From the NCBI RefSeq assembly GCF_018398315.1, contig NZ_JAHBRW010000001.1, forward strand, positions 554,001-618,000: a stretch of DNA of 64,000 nt, given 5' to 3'. The DNA comes from Chelatococcus sp. YT9 (GTDB lineage: Bacteria; Pseudomonadota; Alphaproteobacteria; Rhizobiales; Beijerinckiaceae). The notes below the pieces were generated by a model, which searched no databases, had not been told where the DNA came from, and was given only the letters and a program-made list of their open reading frames with translations. Shown piece by piece: positions 43,428 to 51,846 of this stretch. The stretch's first letter is position 1. Each line of letters begins with the position of its first letter. Made by a program: the position numbers and the translations under genes.

Positions 43428-44606
43428 CTACTCCTGAGGATCGTCGTAGCGGGCGCGGGGGCGGATGAGGCGGCCGTCCTCAAGCTGCTCCAACGCGTGG
43501 GCAATCCATCCCGCCGTGCGGCCGACCGCGAACAACGTGAAGGCCGCGCCGCGCGGCAACCCGAGCGCCCGCCGCAGGGAAACGAGCGCGAAATCCACAT
43601 TCGGCTTCTTGCCCAGCGCGCCGACGGCGGCGATGAGCGCGTCGCGCTGTCCATCAAGCGGGAGCCGGCCGAGCAGCGCCAGGGCGCGCGGGTCACCATC
43701 CGGATAAAGCGGATGGTCGAAGCCCGGCAGGAGGTCACCGCGCCACAGGCGCTCATCGACCACGCGCGCGGCATCACCCGTGCGCTCGATCTCGTCGAAG
43801 AGGATTTCGACCAGGCTCGTCGTGCCGCCGTGGCGCGGCCCGCTCAAGGCCGCGAGCCCGCCGGCGAGCGCGGCAGCGAGTGAAGCGCCGGTGGAAGCCA
43901 CGACGCGCACCGCGAAGGCGGATGCGTTGAGCTCATGATCGGCGAGCAGCACGAGCGCCGCGCGCAAATGGTCAACGCTCTGGTGACCGGGCGCAAGCCC
44001 CCATGCCTCCGCGAGGACATCCGCGATCGGCGCGGCGCGCGGCGCACGGCCGACCGCGGCGGCAGCCATCGTCCGCAGCAGCGCGGCAGCATTGGGCCAG
44101 ATGAGACGCGGTTCGCGCCGCCAGAGCGTCGCGCTGGCGCCGGGCATGAGGGGAAGCAGCACGCCGCAACGCTCCGGCAGGGAACGCGCCGCCATCAACC
44201 GCGACAGTTCACCCCAGGCGTCCCCCACCGCCGGCATGGGCGCTGCGAAGGGATCGCTGTCGCCGCAGCCCCAGAGCAAAGCGGCCACCGCCTCGAAGGA
44301 CGCGGCCTTGGCGAGCTCCGTCGCGTCATGGCCGCGATAGCTCAGTTGGCCACCTTCTATACGCGTGACGTGCGACGTGAGCACGGGCAGCCCCCAGTCG
44401 AGCGTGCTCGCCGCGATGCGCTCCGGCTTGCGCCCGCGCCGCTTGCGCGTGACGAGACCATCGATATCGGCGGCGCTGTAAAGGCTGCGTCGCGGATCGT
44501 CCGCATCCGGCACGGCGCGCACAAGTCCGCGGCTCACATAGGCATAGAGCGTGGCCCGGCTGACCCCCAGCCTCTCCACCGCCTCGCCCGCATCGATGAC
44601 GTCCAC
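43428..44606 (-). CDS. Citrate synthase-family protein with N-terminal MerR-like HTH
   Basis: A 392-residue protein. Residues 1-55 form a helix-turn-helix (AVERLGVSRATLYAYVSRGL). The rest is a citrate synthase domain with DHELNASAFAVRVVAST, SGPRHGG and NVDFALVSLRRALG, but the catalytic-His segment reads GFDHPLYPDGDPRA where synthases have GHRVY, so the Arg and surroundings are changed. HTH citrate synthase-like proteins occur widely next to a normal citrate synthase gene, as here (divergent, 84 bp). A role as a metabolite-sensing regulator rather than a housekeeping enzyme is plausible but unproven. Confidence 0.88.
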   Translation of the reverse strand: MDVIDAGEAVERLGVSRATLYAYVSRGLVRAVPDADDPRRSLYSAADIDGLVTRKRRGRKPERIAASTLDWGLPVLTSHVTRIEGGQLSYRGHDATELAKAASFEAVAALLWGCGDSDPFAAPMPAVGDAWGELSRLMAARSLPERCGVLLPLMPGASATLWRREPRLIWPNAAALLRTMAAAAVGRAPRAAPIADVLAEAWGLAPGHQSVDHLRAALVLLADHELNASAFAVRVVASTGASLAAALAGGLAALSGPRHGGTTSLVEILFDEIERTGDAARVVDERLWRGDLLPGFDHPLYPDGDPRALALLGRLPLDGQRDALIAAVGALGKKPNVDFALVSLRRALGLPRGAAFTLFAVGRTAGWIAHALEQLEDGRLIRPRARYDDPQE

Positions 44607-44619
44607 GTGGCCACCTTAT

Positions 44620-44643
44620 ATTGATCATATCAATCAATATTGA
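44620..44643. promoter_or_regulatory. Operator region between the two citrate synthase genes
   Basis: ATTGAT-CAT-ATCAAT (44620-44634) is a perfect inverted repeat, and TCAATATTGA (44634-44643) is a perfect palindrome touching it. Both lie in an AT-rich island 14-48 bp from the divergent starts, in a position for control of both genes by the HTH protein. Confidence 0.55.
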
Positions 44644-44690
44644 CGATTTATATCAGTACATCAAGCTATCTCCGACAAAGGAGACACGCA

Positions 44691-45767
44691 ATGTCTATTG
44701 GACTTGATGACGTCGTCGCGGCCGAAACCGCCCTGAGCCACGTCGATGGCGAGGCCGGGCGCCTGATCATCCGCGGCTTCGACCTTGAACAGCTCGCCGG
44801 ACGCCAGAGCTTCGAGGCGGTGACGAGCCTGTTGTGGCGCGGTCTGTCGGCGGCCGGCGACGAGGCCGAGGTCAGCCGGGCGCTCGGGGCCGCCCGTGTC
44901 GCCGCCTTCCCCGTCGCCGAGCGCCTGCTGCCGATGATCGCGGATTTGAGCCCGGTCGAAGCGTTGCGACTGATGCTGTCGGCGCTGCCCGACGCATCGC
45001 CCGTTCCGGGCCACGTCCTGGTGACGGCGGCCATGCCGGTCTTCGTCGCCGCCATCACCCGCCATCGCGACGGACTGGCCCCCGTCGCGCCGGATGCCGC
45101 GCTGGGACAGGCGGCGGATCTGCTGCGGATGCTCCGCGGCCGAGCCGCATCGGATGCGGAGATCCATGCGCTCGACACCTATCTCGTCACGGTCATCGAC
45201 CACGGCCTCAACGCCTCGACCTTCACCGCGCGGGTGGTTGCCTCCACGCGGGCGGGCATGGTGTCGTCGGTGGTCGCGGGGCTCTGCGCGCTCAAGGGGC
45301 CGCTGCACGGCGGCGCGCCCGGCCCGGTGCTCGACATGCTCGATGAGATCGGCACGCCGGAGCGGATCAGGCCATGGCTGGAACAGGCGCTCGACAACGG
45401 CGAGCGGCTGATGGGCTTCGGGCACAGAGTCTACCGCGTGCGCGATCCCCGGGCCGACGTCCTGAAGCAAGTGGCGGCAACCCTTCGCGAGGGCGGCAAC
45501 CGCATTCGTTTCGCCGATGAGGTGGAAAAGGCCGCGCTCGCCATCCTAGCGGAGCGCAAGCGCTCGCGTCCGCTGCAGACCAACGTGGAGTTCTACACCG
45601 CCCTGGTGCTCGAGGCGCTGGCCCTGCCGCGCGAGACATTCACCCCGGTCTTCGCGGTCGGACGCGTTGCCGGCTGGGCGGCGCACGTCCTGGAGCAGGA
45701 GGCGGCGAACCGGCTGATCCGCCCGCAATCCCGCTATGTCGGTCCGTTGCCGAAAAGGGCCGCGTGA
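44691..45767 (+). CDS. Citrate synthase/methylcitrate synthase family enzyme
   Basis: A 358-residue enzyme with DHGLNASTFTARVVAST, KGPLHGGAPG, MGFGHRVYRVRDPRAD and NVEFYTALVLEAL. The two catalytic His are present. The catalytic acid position is Glu in NVEFYT where classical enzymes have Asp, as in the citrate/methylcitrate subgroup paired with HTH partners. It condenses an acyl-CoA (acetyl or propionyl) with oxaloacetate. AAAGGAG lies 7 bases before ATG 44691. Divergent from the HTH homologue; acyl-CoA specificity cannot be read. Confidence 0.88.
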   Translation: MSIGLDDVVAAETALSHVDGEAGRLIIRGFDLEQLAGRQSFEAVTSLLWRGLSAAGDEAEVSRALGAARVAAFPVAERLLPMIADLSPVEALRLMLSALPDASPVPGHVLVTAAMPVFVAAITRHRDGLAPVAPDAALGQAADLLRMLRGRAASDAEIHALDTYLVTVIDHGLNASTFTARVVASTRAGMVSSVVAGLCALKGPLHGGAPGPVLDMLDEIGTPERIRPWLEQALDNGERLMGFGHRVYRVRDPRADVLKQVAATLREGGNRIRFADEVEKAALAILAERKRSRPLQTNVEFYTALVLEALALPRETFTPVFAVGRVAGWAAHVLEQEAANRLIRPQSRYVGPLPKRAA

Positions 45768-45796
45768 ACCGGCACGGGAATGCAAGCCGAGCTTTA

Positions 45797-45818
45797 TGGA
45801 GCTGCCATGGCAGCTCCA
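45797..45818. terminator. Perfect 22-bp palindrome, bidirectional terminator candidate
   Basis: TGGAGCTGCCATGGCAGCTCCA is fully self-complementary. It sits between the convergent ends of the citrate synthase (45767) and MarR (45832) genes. Confidence 0.55.
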
Positions 45819-45831
45819 CTCCAGACGTCTT

Positions 45832-46317
45832 TCACACTGCCTTGAAATCCTCGGACTGGGCCTTGGCCGACAACTCCTGCAGCACGCTGAGGAAGACGTC
45901 GAAACGCGCATGGCCTACTTCCTGCGCCCATTCCCTATGGAGGCCGCGCAGGCAAGCGAAGATGGTCGCGGCAACCGCACCGCCTCGCTCTGTCAGATGG
46001 ACGAGCCGCCTGTCGCTCGTCTCCGCTACGCGCCGCTCGACATAACCAAGGTCCTCGAGCTGAGCGATCAGGTAATTCATGGCCTGCCGCGACATGCGCT
46101 TCTGCCGTGCCAATTCCGACGGCCGCACGCCATCTGGAAGGGGATAGGAGAACACCGCGAAATGCGCATCCTGGAAATCCGTGAAGCCGGCTTCACGGAT
46201 CGCCTCGAGCATTTTGCCGCGCACATGCTGCCAGGTCACGCGCAGCAGAGCCCCAAAGAAGGGCGGCCCCGCATTTTCACTGCCGTTGGAACCGGCCGTA
46301 TTCCTAAATTCACACAA
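45832..46317 (-). CDS. MarR family regulator, divergent from cupin gene
   Basis: A 161-residue winged-helix protein: PSELARQKRMSRQAMNYLIAQLEDLGYVERR is the recognition helix and start of the wing (part shown: RMSRQAMNYLIAQLEDLG), followed by ETSDRRLVHLTERG. No ATG fits the N-terminus; the frame opens with TTG at 46317 and an upstream in-frame stop closes it. It probably binds the two GTAAAGT inverted repeats in the gap to the cupin gene. Confidence 0.85.
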   Translation of the reverse strand: MCEFRNTAGSNGSENAGPPFFGALLRVTWQHVRGKMLEAIREAGFTDFQDAHFAVFSYPLPDGVRPSELARQKRMSRQAMNYLIAQLEDLGYVERRVAETSDRRLVHLTERGGAVAATIFACLRGLHREWAQEVGHARFDVFLSVLQELSAKAQSEDFKAV

Positions 46318-46348
46318 TGCTCGTCATCCGCCGCTCTTGACATCAGGT

Positions 46349-46388
46349 GTAAAGTGACTTTACGTCAGGATATGTAAAATCACTTTAC
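46349..46388. promoter_or_regulatory. Two MarR operator candidates upstream of the cupin gene
   Basis: GTAAAGTGACTTTAC at 46349-46363 is a perfect 15-bp inverted repeat; GTAAAATCACTTTAC at 46374-46388 differs at one arm position. Centres are 25 bp apart. A TTGACA at 46337-46342 suggests a promoter that the sites would occlude. Confidence 0.7.
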
Positions 46389-46404
46389 AGAGCGAGGAAC
46401 GACA

Positions 46405-46836
46405 ATGGAAGCGCGCAGCGACAACGTGGTCCGCATCGGCGAGCTGGAGCTGAGATTCCTGGTCGATGAAAATCAGGGAACCGACAATCTCGTGATGTTC
46501 GAATTCACGGTGCCCCCCGAGGCCCGCGTTCCAGCACCCCATTTCCATCGCGAGGTTGATGAAGCGGCTTACGGGCTGGCCGGAACCTTCACGATGACTA
46601 TTGACGGTGAAAAGCGGGAACTCCGTGCCGGCGAGACCATCTTTATTCCTCGGGGCACCGTGCATCATCATGAGAACAGACATGCCGAGACGGCTCGCGC
46701 GCTCGTGGTCCTGACCCCGGGTTCGATTTCCAAGCGCTATTTCGAAGAAATGGCTGATGCCATCAACGTCGCCGGCAAGCCCGACATTGAAAAGGTGAAG
46801 TCGATCATGCTCGCGCACGGGCTGGTGCCCGCCTGA
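46405..46836 (+). CDS. Cupin-domain protein
   Basis: A 143-residue single-domain cupin. Motif 1 is PAPHFHREVDEAAYGLAG and motif 2 is GETIFIPRGTVHHHEN, with metal-binding His and Glu in place. Such proteins are often enzymes or sensors for small phenolic, quinone or sugar ligands. The AGCGAGGA site precedes ATG. It is paired with the divergent MarR gene, likely the target of its repression. Substrate unknown. Confidence 0.87.
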   Translation: MEARSDNVVRIGELELRFLVDENQGTDNLVMFEFTVPPEARVPAPHFHREVDEAAYGLAGTFTMTIDGEKRELRAGETIFIPRGTVHHHENRHAETARALVVLTPGSISKRYFEEMADAINVAGKPDIEKVKSIMLAHGLVPA

Positions 46837-46871
46837 TCGGCCTTCCCCCAAAAACTGGCGTCAGATCTACG

Positions 46872-47792
46872 TCAGCCCGTCAAGCCCCAACGCGCCATTT
46901 CGCTCTTCAGGATATCCTTGTCGCCGGGATCGAGCACCGGCAATCCCGGCAGGCGCACAGGCCCAACGGGAAGGCCGAGGAGACCGAGCGCTTCCTTGAC
47001 GACGGTGACATTGGCGCCGTTGCCGTATTTGGTGCGCAGGGTCTCGAACCGTGCGATCTCGGCCACGCGCTCTCGCGCCAGGGCATAGTCGCCAGCCTCG
47101 AGCGCAGCGTGAATTGCCAGCGAGCGCTTTGGATCGACATTGACAAAGCCCGAGGTGAAGCCCCGCGCTCCGAGCGCATAGAATGGCGGTGCCCAGCCCT
47201 CGGCCAATCCGCAAACCCAGATTGCAGTCCCGGCGCTGCTGGCCCGCACGCATTCCGCCAGCAGCATCAGATTCGTCGTGGCGAATTTTACGCCGGCGAC
47301 GTTGGGGTGATTGGCGATCGACAAGAGATCGTCCGGCTTCATCGCATCCGAGCGCACATAGGCGACGAGCGGCAAATCGACCTCTTCGGCGATCGCGCGG
47401 AAATAGGCCGCCTGTGCCTGGGGTGCCGCGAAGGGGTCGAGCGGCTGATGCGACATCACGGCATCCGCGCCGATCTCCTTGGCGCGGCGCCCGAGCGCGA
47501 TCGCTTCCTTAAGCGAGCGGCCCACCGCGGCTGTCACGCGACTCCGGCCGGCGGCCGTGGCCACTGCCGTATCATGCACAACGCGCACCTCGTCCGGTGT
47601 GAGCGCGTAGAACTCACCCGTATTGCCAGCCGCCACGACATTGTGGATACCGCCCGCGACGATGCGCTCGATGATTTCGGCGAGAACCTTGCGATCTATG
47701 CCCCCATCCCTGTCGTAAGGCGTGGCGTGCACACCGGAAATCCCGGCAAGCGCCGTCCGCAAAGCCGATCCCGATCCGTTGGCGTTTCCCAT
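46872..47792 (-). CDS. Dihydrodipicolinate synthase (DHDPS) family lyase
   Basis: A 306-residue class I aldolase-type protein. GNTGE at residues 56-60, Tyr145 and the Schiff-base Lys169 (NVAGVKFATTN) are all in place. The segment after Tyr145 reads YVRSD rather than the YNVP of true DHDPS, so it belongs with the sugar-acid lyases and dehydratases of this family. AGGAG precedes ATG 47792. It follows the GntR gene in the same direction and faces the enolase-type dehydratase operon, which suggests it cleaves the 2-keto-3-deoxy acid made there. Confidence 0.88.
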   Translation of the reverse strand: MGNANGSGSALRTALAGISGVHATPYDRDGGIDRKVLAEIIERIVAGGIHNVVAAGNTGEFYALTPDEVRVVHDTAVATAAGRSRVTAAVGRSLKEAIALGRRAKEIGADAVMSHQPLDPFAAPQAQAAYFRAIAEEVDLPLVAYVRSDAMKPDDLLSIANHPNVAGVKFATTNLMLLAECVRASSAGTAIWVCGLAEGWAPPFYALGARGFTSGFVNVDPKRSLAIHAALEAGDYALARERVAEIARFETLRTKYGNGANVTVVKEALGLLGLPVGPVRLPGLPVLDPGDKDILKSEMARWGLTG

Positions 47793-47805
47793 ATCCTTAA
47801 CTCCT

Positions 47806-47923
47806 AGAGCATTTTCAAGCGAAGTGGACACCGGCTCGCGTGAAGAAAATGCATGAAAAGAAAGACTTCGCGAAAAGAAATACTTGGAGCATGTGCGGTG
47901 AACCGGAGTTCACCGCACATGCT
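47806..47923. repeat. Intergenic repeat element resembling a family common in Rhizobiales
   Basis: The left part has arms GCATTTTC (47809-47816) and GAAAATGC (47845-47852) around AGCGAAGTGGACACCGG, a sequence I recall from many Rhizobiales intergenic regions. The right part is a perfect 16-bp stem: 47888-47903 pairs with 47908-47923 around CGGA, ending right at the gntR stop. It fills the gap between gntR and the DHDPS-family gene and could terminate or process their transcript. Confidence 0.6.
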
Positions 47924-48598
47924 TTAGCGGCGTTCGAAGGCTGTCTGCACATGCTGTTTGCCCGACCGCACGATGTGATCGCGCATCGCCCGTTCCGCGC
48001 CATCCTCATCGCGCGCCTCAAGAGCGGCGAAGATGGCGAGATGCTCCCCGAGCGCGCGGCCTCGCTCGTCTGTGTCGCTGAGGAGAAATCGCCGCGCCGC
48101 CTTGTCGTAGATGAGCTGTCCGACGAGCAGGCGCTTGAGATAGTGGCAGCCGGAAGCCGCATGGATTGCGTCGTGAAATGCCTCATTGAGCTCGATAAGC
48201 CGACTGACCGCGCCCGACTGGGTCGCCTTCTTCATGCCTTCGGTGATGCCGCGGATCTGGGCGAGGGCCTCGTCGGTGATGCGGGCGGCCGCGAGCCGCG
48301 CGATCATGCTTTCAAGAGCTGCACGCGCCAGCGCCATCTCCTCGGCCTGCCCCGCATCGAAGGTCACGCGAATGCCCCGTCGCGGCTCCGTCCTCACCAG
48401 ACCCTCATGCTCGAGCCGACGCAGCGCCTCCTTCAAGGGCGTCGTCGACACGCCGAGCTCGGCCGCGACCTTGCGCTCGTTGAGCAACGTCCCTGTCGGC
48501 AGCCGCCCCGCGATGATCGCCTGGCGGAGCTTTTCGTGAACATGTTCACGCAACCCCTTCAACAGGTTGGGATCGAGGGACTCCAGAGAGTGTAGCAA
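47924..48598 (-). CDS. GntR regulator of the FCD subfamily
   Basis: A 224-residue regulator with winged helix (RKVAAELGVSTTPLKEALRRLEHEGLV in part, residues about 35-70) and FCD domain with NEAFHDAIHAASG, the later EHLAIFAALEARDEDGA and MRDHIVRSGKQH, which carry the usual metal-binding Asp/His positions. It precedes the DHDPS-family gene and is divergent from the dehydratase gene. A perfect 18-bp palindrome in the shared promoter region is its probable operator. Confidence 0.92.
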   Translation of the reverse strand: MLHSLESLDPNLLKGLREHVHEKLRQAIIAGRLPTGTLLNERKVAAELGVSTTPLKEALRRLEHEGLVRTEPRRGIRVTFDAGQAEEMALARAALESMIARLAAARITDEALAQIRGITEGMKKATQSGAVSRLIELNEAFHDAIHAASGCHYLKRLLVGQLIYDKAARRFLLSDTDERGRALGEHLAIFAALEARDEDGAERAMRDHIVRSGKQHVQTAFERR

Positions 48599-48665
48599 GC
48601 GGACCTCTTCATAATGCGCTCCCGCGGGACAGCGGCGAGGTGATATCTGACGCCTGATATATTGG

Positions 48666-48683
48666 ATCTTGATATATCAAGAT
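48666..48683. promoter_or_regulatory. Perfect 18-bp palindrome, GntR operator candidate
   Basis: ATCTTGATATATCAAGAT is fully self-complementary. It lies 68 bp upstream of gntR and 179 bp upstream of the dehydratase. FCD regulators bind palindromes with TTGATATATCAA-like cores. Confidence 0.7.
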
Positions 48684-48861
48684 TCTTAAGCTAGGTCTAG
48701 TCAAAGACGCGGTCGAAGCTCGGCGATCAGCGTCGCCGGAACTCGATGCGGCCCGGTTTTCGGGGCTTGGCCCGGTTCTCAGGTGGGATCTTATCGAGGT
48801 GGCTTTGCTGGTCCCCTAGAGAGTTCCCGATCAAGAAGCGACGGGCATTTGGAGGGCGCAT

Positions 48862-50064
48862 ATGAAGATTGATCGTCTGCGAACCTATATGACGCGCGAC
48901 AAGGACCGTCCGCGCCTTCTGGTCGCGATCGACACCGACGAGGGCATCACCGGCTGGGGCGAATGCTACAATCACGGGCCCGACCGTGCGTTGGCGCCGC
49001 TGCTCGAATATCTCTTCACCTTCCTCGAAGGTCGCGACCCGCGCCGCATCGAGTTCATCATTCAATATCTGCTTCAGCAATCGCGCTTTCCACCGGGCGC
49101 CATGACATTGGCTGCGATCTCGGCGATCGACCATTGTCTCTGGGACATTTCCGCCAAGGCCCTCGGCGTGCCGGTCTACATGTTGCTCGGCGGGAACGCC
49201 CGGGACAGAGTACGCGTCTACGCCGGCGTCTACACCGCACCCGACGCGCCCGCAGCACGGGACGAATTCGACCGACTCAACGAAGGCTGGGGCTTCACCG
49301 CCTTCAAGCTGAGCCCCTACCGCATCAATATTCACCAGAACAGATGGGGCGAAGTCGTGCGCACGAGCGCGGAATATTTCCGCAGCCTCCGGGAAACCGT
49401 ACGCAATGACTACGAAATCGCCTTCGATGCGCACGCGCGCATCTTCGAGCCCCACCAGGCGGTCCAGCTTGGTAATGCGCTCGCCCCTTACGATCCCATG
49501 TTCTTCGAGGAACCGGTGCGGCCGGAGAACGTGGAAGTCTGGGGCGACATGAAGCGCCAGATGACCTGCACTCTGGCCACGGGCGAATCCCTTTACAATC
49601 GGTTCGAGTTCCTGCGCCTCCTGAACGTCCGCGGCGCGGATATCATCCAGCCGGACATCTGCGTCATCGGCGGGCTCCTCGAGATGCGCAAGATCGCAGC
49701 GATCGCCGAAGCCCATTACGTCACCGTCGCACCCCATAACCCGATGGGGCCCCTCGCCACCGCGGTGAACCTGCACTTCTCAGCCGCCCAGCCCAACTTC
49801 CGGATTCTGGAATATCGCCTGCCACAAGGTCCGGGCTACTTCCTGCAAGGCGGCGGCGAGGAAAAGCCCGTCGAGCGCGCGGGGCTCGAAGGAACGTGGT
49901 ATGTAAAGGACCCCTACCTGCCGAAGGACGGGTACCTCGAACTCCGCCCGGATCGGCCAGGCTGGGGCGTCGAGATCGACGAAGATGTCCTCAAAACCGA
50001 CGCCTACGTGCATTGGGAGCGCCGTGTAGCAACACGGCCCGACGGCTCGACCGCCTTCCCGTGA
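48862..50064 (+). CDS. Enolase superfamily dehydratase (galactonate/mannonate-type)
   Basis: A 400-residue enzyme of the mandelate racemase group. D189-x-H191 (FDAHAR), E217 (FFEEPVRPEN), E242 (TGES) and H292 (APHNPMGP) match the D-galactonate/mannonate/gluconate dehydratase arrangement, in which the His of the DxH motif acts as an acid-base residue. It converts a sugar acid to its 2-keto-3-deoxy form. GGAGG precedes ATG 48862. It leads the rightward importer operon and faces the DHDPS-family gene. Exact substrate unknown. Confidence 0.88.
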   Translation: MKIDRLRTYMTRDKDRPRLLVAIDTDEGITGWGECYNHGPDRALAPLLEYLFTFLEGRDPRRIEFIIQYLLQQSRFPPGAMTLAAISAIDHCLWDISAKALGVPVYMLLGGNARDRVRVYAGVYTAPDAPAARDEFDRLNEGWGFTAFKLSPYRINIHQNRWGEVVRTSAEYFRSLRETVRNDYEIAFDAHARIFEPHQAVQLGNALAPYDPMFFEEPVRPENVEVWGDMKRQMTCTLATGESLYNRFEFLRLLNVRGADIIQPDICVIGGLLEMRKIAAIAEAHYVTVAPHNPMGPLATAVNLHFSAAQPNFRILEYRLPQGPGYFLQGGGEEKPVERAGLEGTWYVKDPYLPKDGYLELRPDRPGWGVEIDEDVLKTDAYVHWERRVATRPDGSTAFP

Positions 50065-50242
50065 TGGCAGCCGCGGCCTTGGCGCGCATTCAGTCGCAAT
50101 GGGCCATTGGCCGCGTCGGGATTTGAGGTATTGTTTTCGGGCGAGGGCGGGCCACCCAACGAGCCTGCCCACAATAATCAAAACCACGTGCATCGAAGGG
50201 CAGAAAGCCCGGCACCACCAGTCCATCGAGGGAGGACACCTT

Positions 50243-51826
50243 ATGAGATATCGACTTCTGGCCGGGCTCGCGGCAGTAGCGCTGATCACTGGCGCTAATG
50301 GCGCGTTTGCGGCCTCCCCATCCAATGCGCTCGTCATCGGCACCAATCTCGGAGCCATCCCGGCGCTTGATCCTGCCGCCATCAACGCGCGCACAGTGTC
50401 GGAAGTCGTGTCGAACCTCTACGATAATCTGGTCATCGTGAACCCGGACGATCTCACCACAATCCGGCCGATGCTGGCGGAGAAGTGGACGATCTCCGAC
50501 GACAAGCGCACGATCACCATGACCATCCGCAAGGGCGCGACATTCTCTTCGGGCAATCCCGTGACCGCCGAGGACGCCGCCTGGTCGATCCAGCGCGTCA
50601 TCAAGATGGGCGCCGTCGGCTCGACTGACGTCGCGCTCTGGGGTTTCACCAAGGACAATGTGGACAGTCTGGTCCAGGCGACTGACCCGCAGACGCTGGT
50701 CATCAAGCTGCCCGAACCGGTCTCGACGGATCTCGTGCTGTATTCGCTGGCCGGCGCGTCGCTCGGCATCGTCGACAAGAAGACGGTGCTTGCCAACGAG
50801 AAGAACGGCGATCTCGGCCAGAACTGGCTGAAGAGCAACAGCGCGGGCAGCGGGCCCTTCAAGCTCACACAATGGCGGCCAAACGACATCCTGCTGACGG
50901 ATGCCCGCGCCGACTATTGGGCCGGCGCACCCGCGATGAAGCGCGTCGTCATGCGGCACGTGCCGGAATCCGGCAATATGCGCCTGCAGATCGAGGCGGG
51001 CGATATCGACGTGGGCCAGTATATGGCCAGTGGAGATATCGAGGCGCTGGAAGCCAAAGGCGCGACGATCGATCCTGGCCCCGGTCTCGGCTTCTACTAC
51101 ATCGCGTTGAACACGCAGGATCCTGACCTTGCCAAGCCGAAGGTGCGCGAAGCCTTCCAGCATATTCTAGACTGGAAGCCGCTCGCGGCCACCACAATGA
51201 AGTATAACGGCTTCCCATGGCAGTCGATTATTCCGAAGGGAATGGCCGGCGCGCCCACAGGCGAACCCACGGGCCATGAATACGATCCCGAAAAGGCCAA
51301 GAAGCTTCTGGCTGAAGCCGGTTATCCCAATGGCCTGAAGAAGACGCTCTTTCCGTCATCGGATGCGCTGCTGAAGATGGCCGTCGCGCTCCAGGACAGC
51401 GCGCGCAAGGCTGGCGTCGAGTTCGAGATCGTTCCCGGCGAACACACCCCCGACTTCCGCGCCCGCAAGTTCCAGGTTCTCGTCGGCAATTCTGGTACGC
51501 GCCTACCCGATCCGTTCGGCACGCTCGTGCAATATGCCTATAACCCGGACAATCGCGACGAGGCGAAGCTCGGCGGCTACTACCTCTGGCGCACCGCGCT
51601 CGATGCACCGGAACTGACGAAGCTCGTCGACCAGTCAAAGGCAGAAACCGATCCCGAGAAGCGCAAGGCGCTCTTCGAGCAGGTGGACAAGGGCTATCAG
51701 GCTCTCCCACCGACGCTGATCGTCACCCTCCAGCGCACGGACCCTTACGTCATCAAGAAGGGTGTCTCCGGTTATGTCGGTCACCCCACCTGGTCGACAC
51801 GTTGGTTTGATGTGAAGAAAAACTAA
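50243..51826 (+). CDS. Family 5 solute-binding protein
   Basis: A 527-residue periplasmic binding protein with a Sec signal (RYRLLAGLAAVALITGANG, cleavage near AFA-A). Mature features: LVIGTNLGAIPALDPAAINAR, EKWTISDDKRTITMTIRKGATFSSGNPVTAEDA (part) and SGPFKLTQWRPNDILL. GGGAGGA lies 8 bases before ATG 50243; in-frame codons to the left have no signal. It lies 178 bases after the dehydratase. A family 5 receptor next to a sugar-acid dehydratase suggests a glycoside or sugar-acid conjugate instead of a peptide. Confidence 0.9.
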   Translation: MRYRLLAGLAAVALITGANGAFAASPSNALVIGTNLGAIPALDPAAINARTVSEVVSNLYDNLVIVNPDDLTTIRPMLAEKWTISDDKRTITMTIRKGATFSSGNPVTAEDAAWSIQRVIKMGAVGSTDVALWGFTKDNVDSLVQATDPQTLVIKLPEPVSTDLVLYSLAGASLGIVDKKTVLANEKNGDLGQNWLKSNSAGSGPFKLTQWRPNDILLTDARADYWAGAPAMKRVVMRHVPESGNMRLQIEAGDIDVGQYMASGDIEALEAKGATIDPGPGLGFYYIALNTQDPDLAKPKVREAFQHILDWKPLAATTMKYNGFPWQSIIPKGMAGAPTGEPTGHEYDPEKAKKLLAEAGYPNGLKKTLFPSSDALLKMAVALQDSARKAGVEFEIVPGEHTPDFRARKFQVLVGNSGTRLPDPFGTLVQYAYNPDNRDEAKLGGYYLWRTALDAPELTKLVDQSKAETDPEKRKALFEQVDKGYQALPPTLIVTLQRTDPYVIKKGVSGYVGHPTWSTRWFDVKKN

Positions 51827-51846
51827 GCTCTGCTTCGAGGCGCCGG

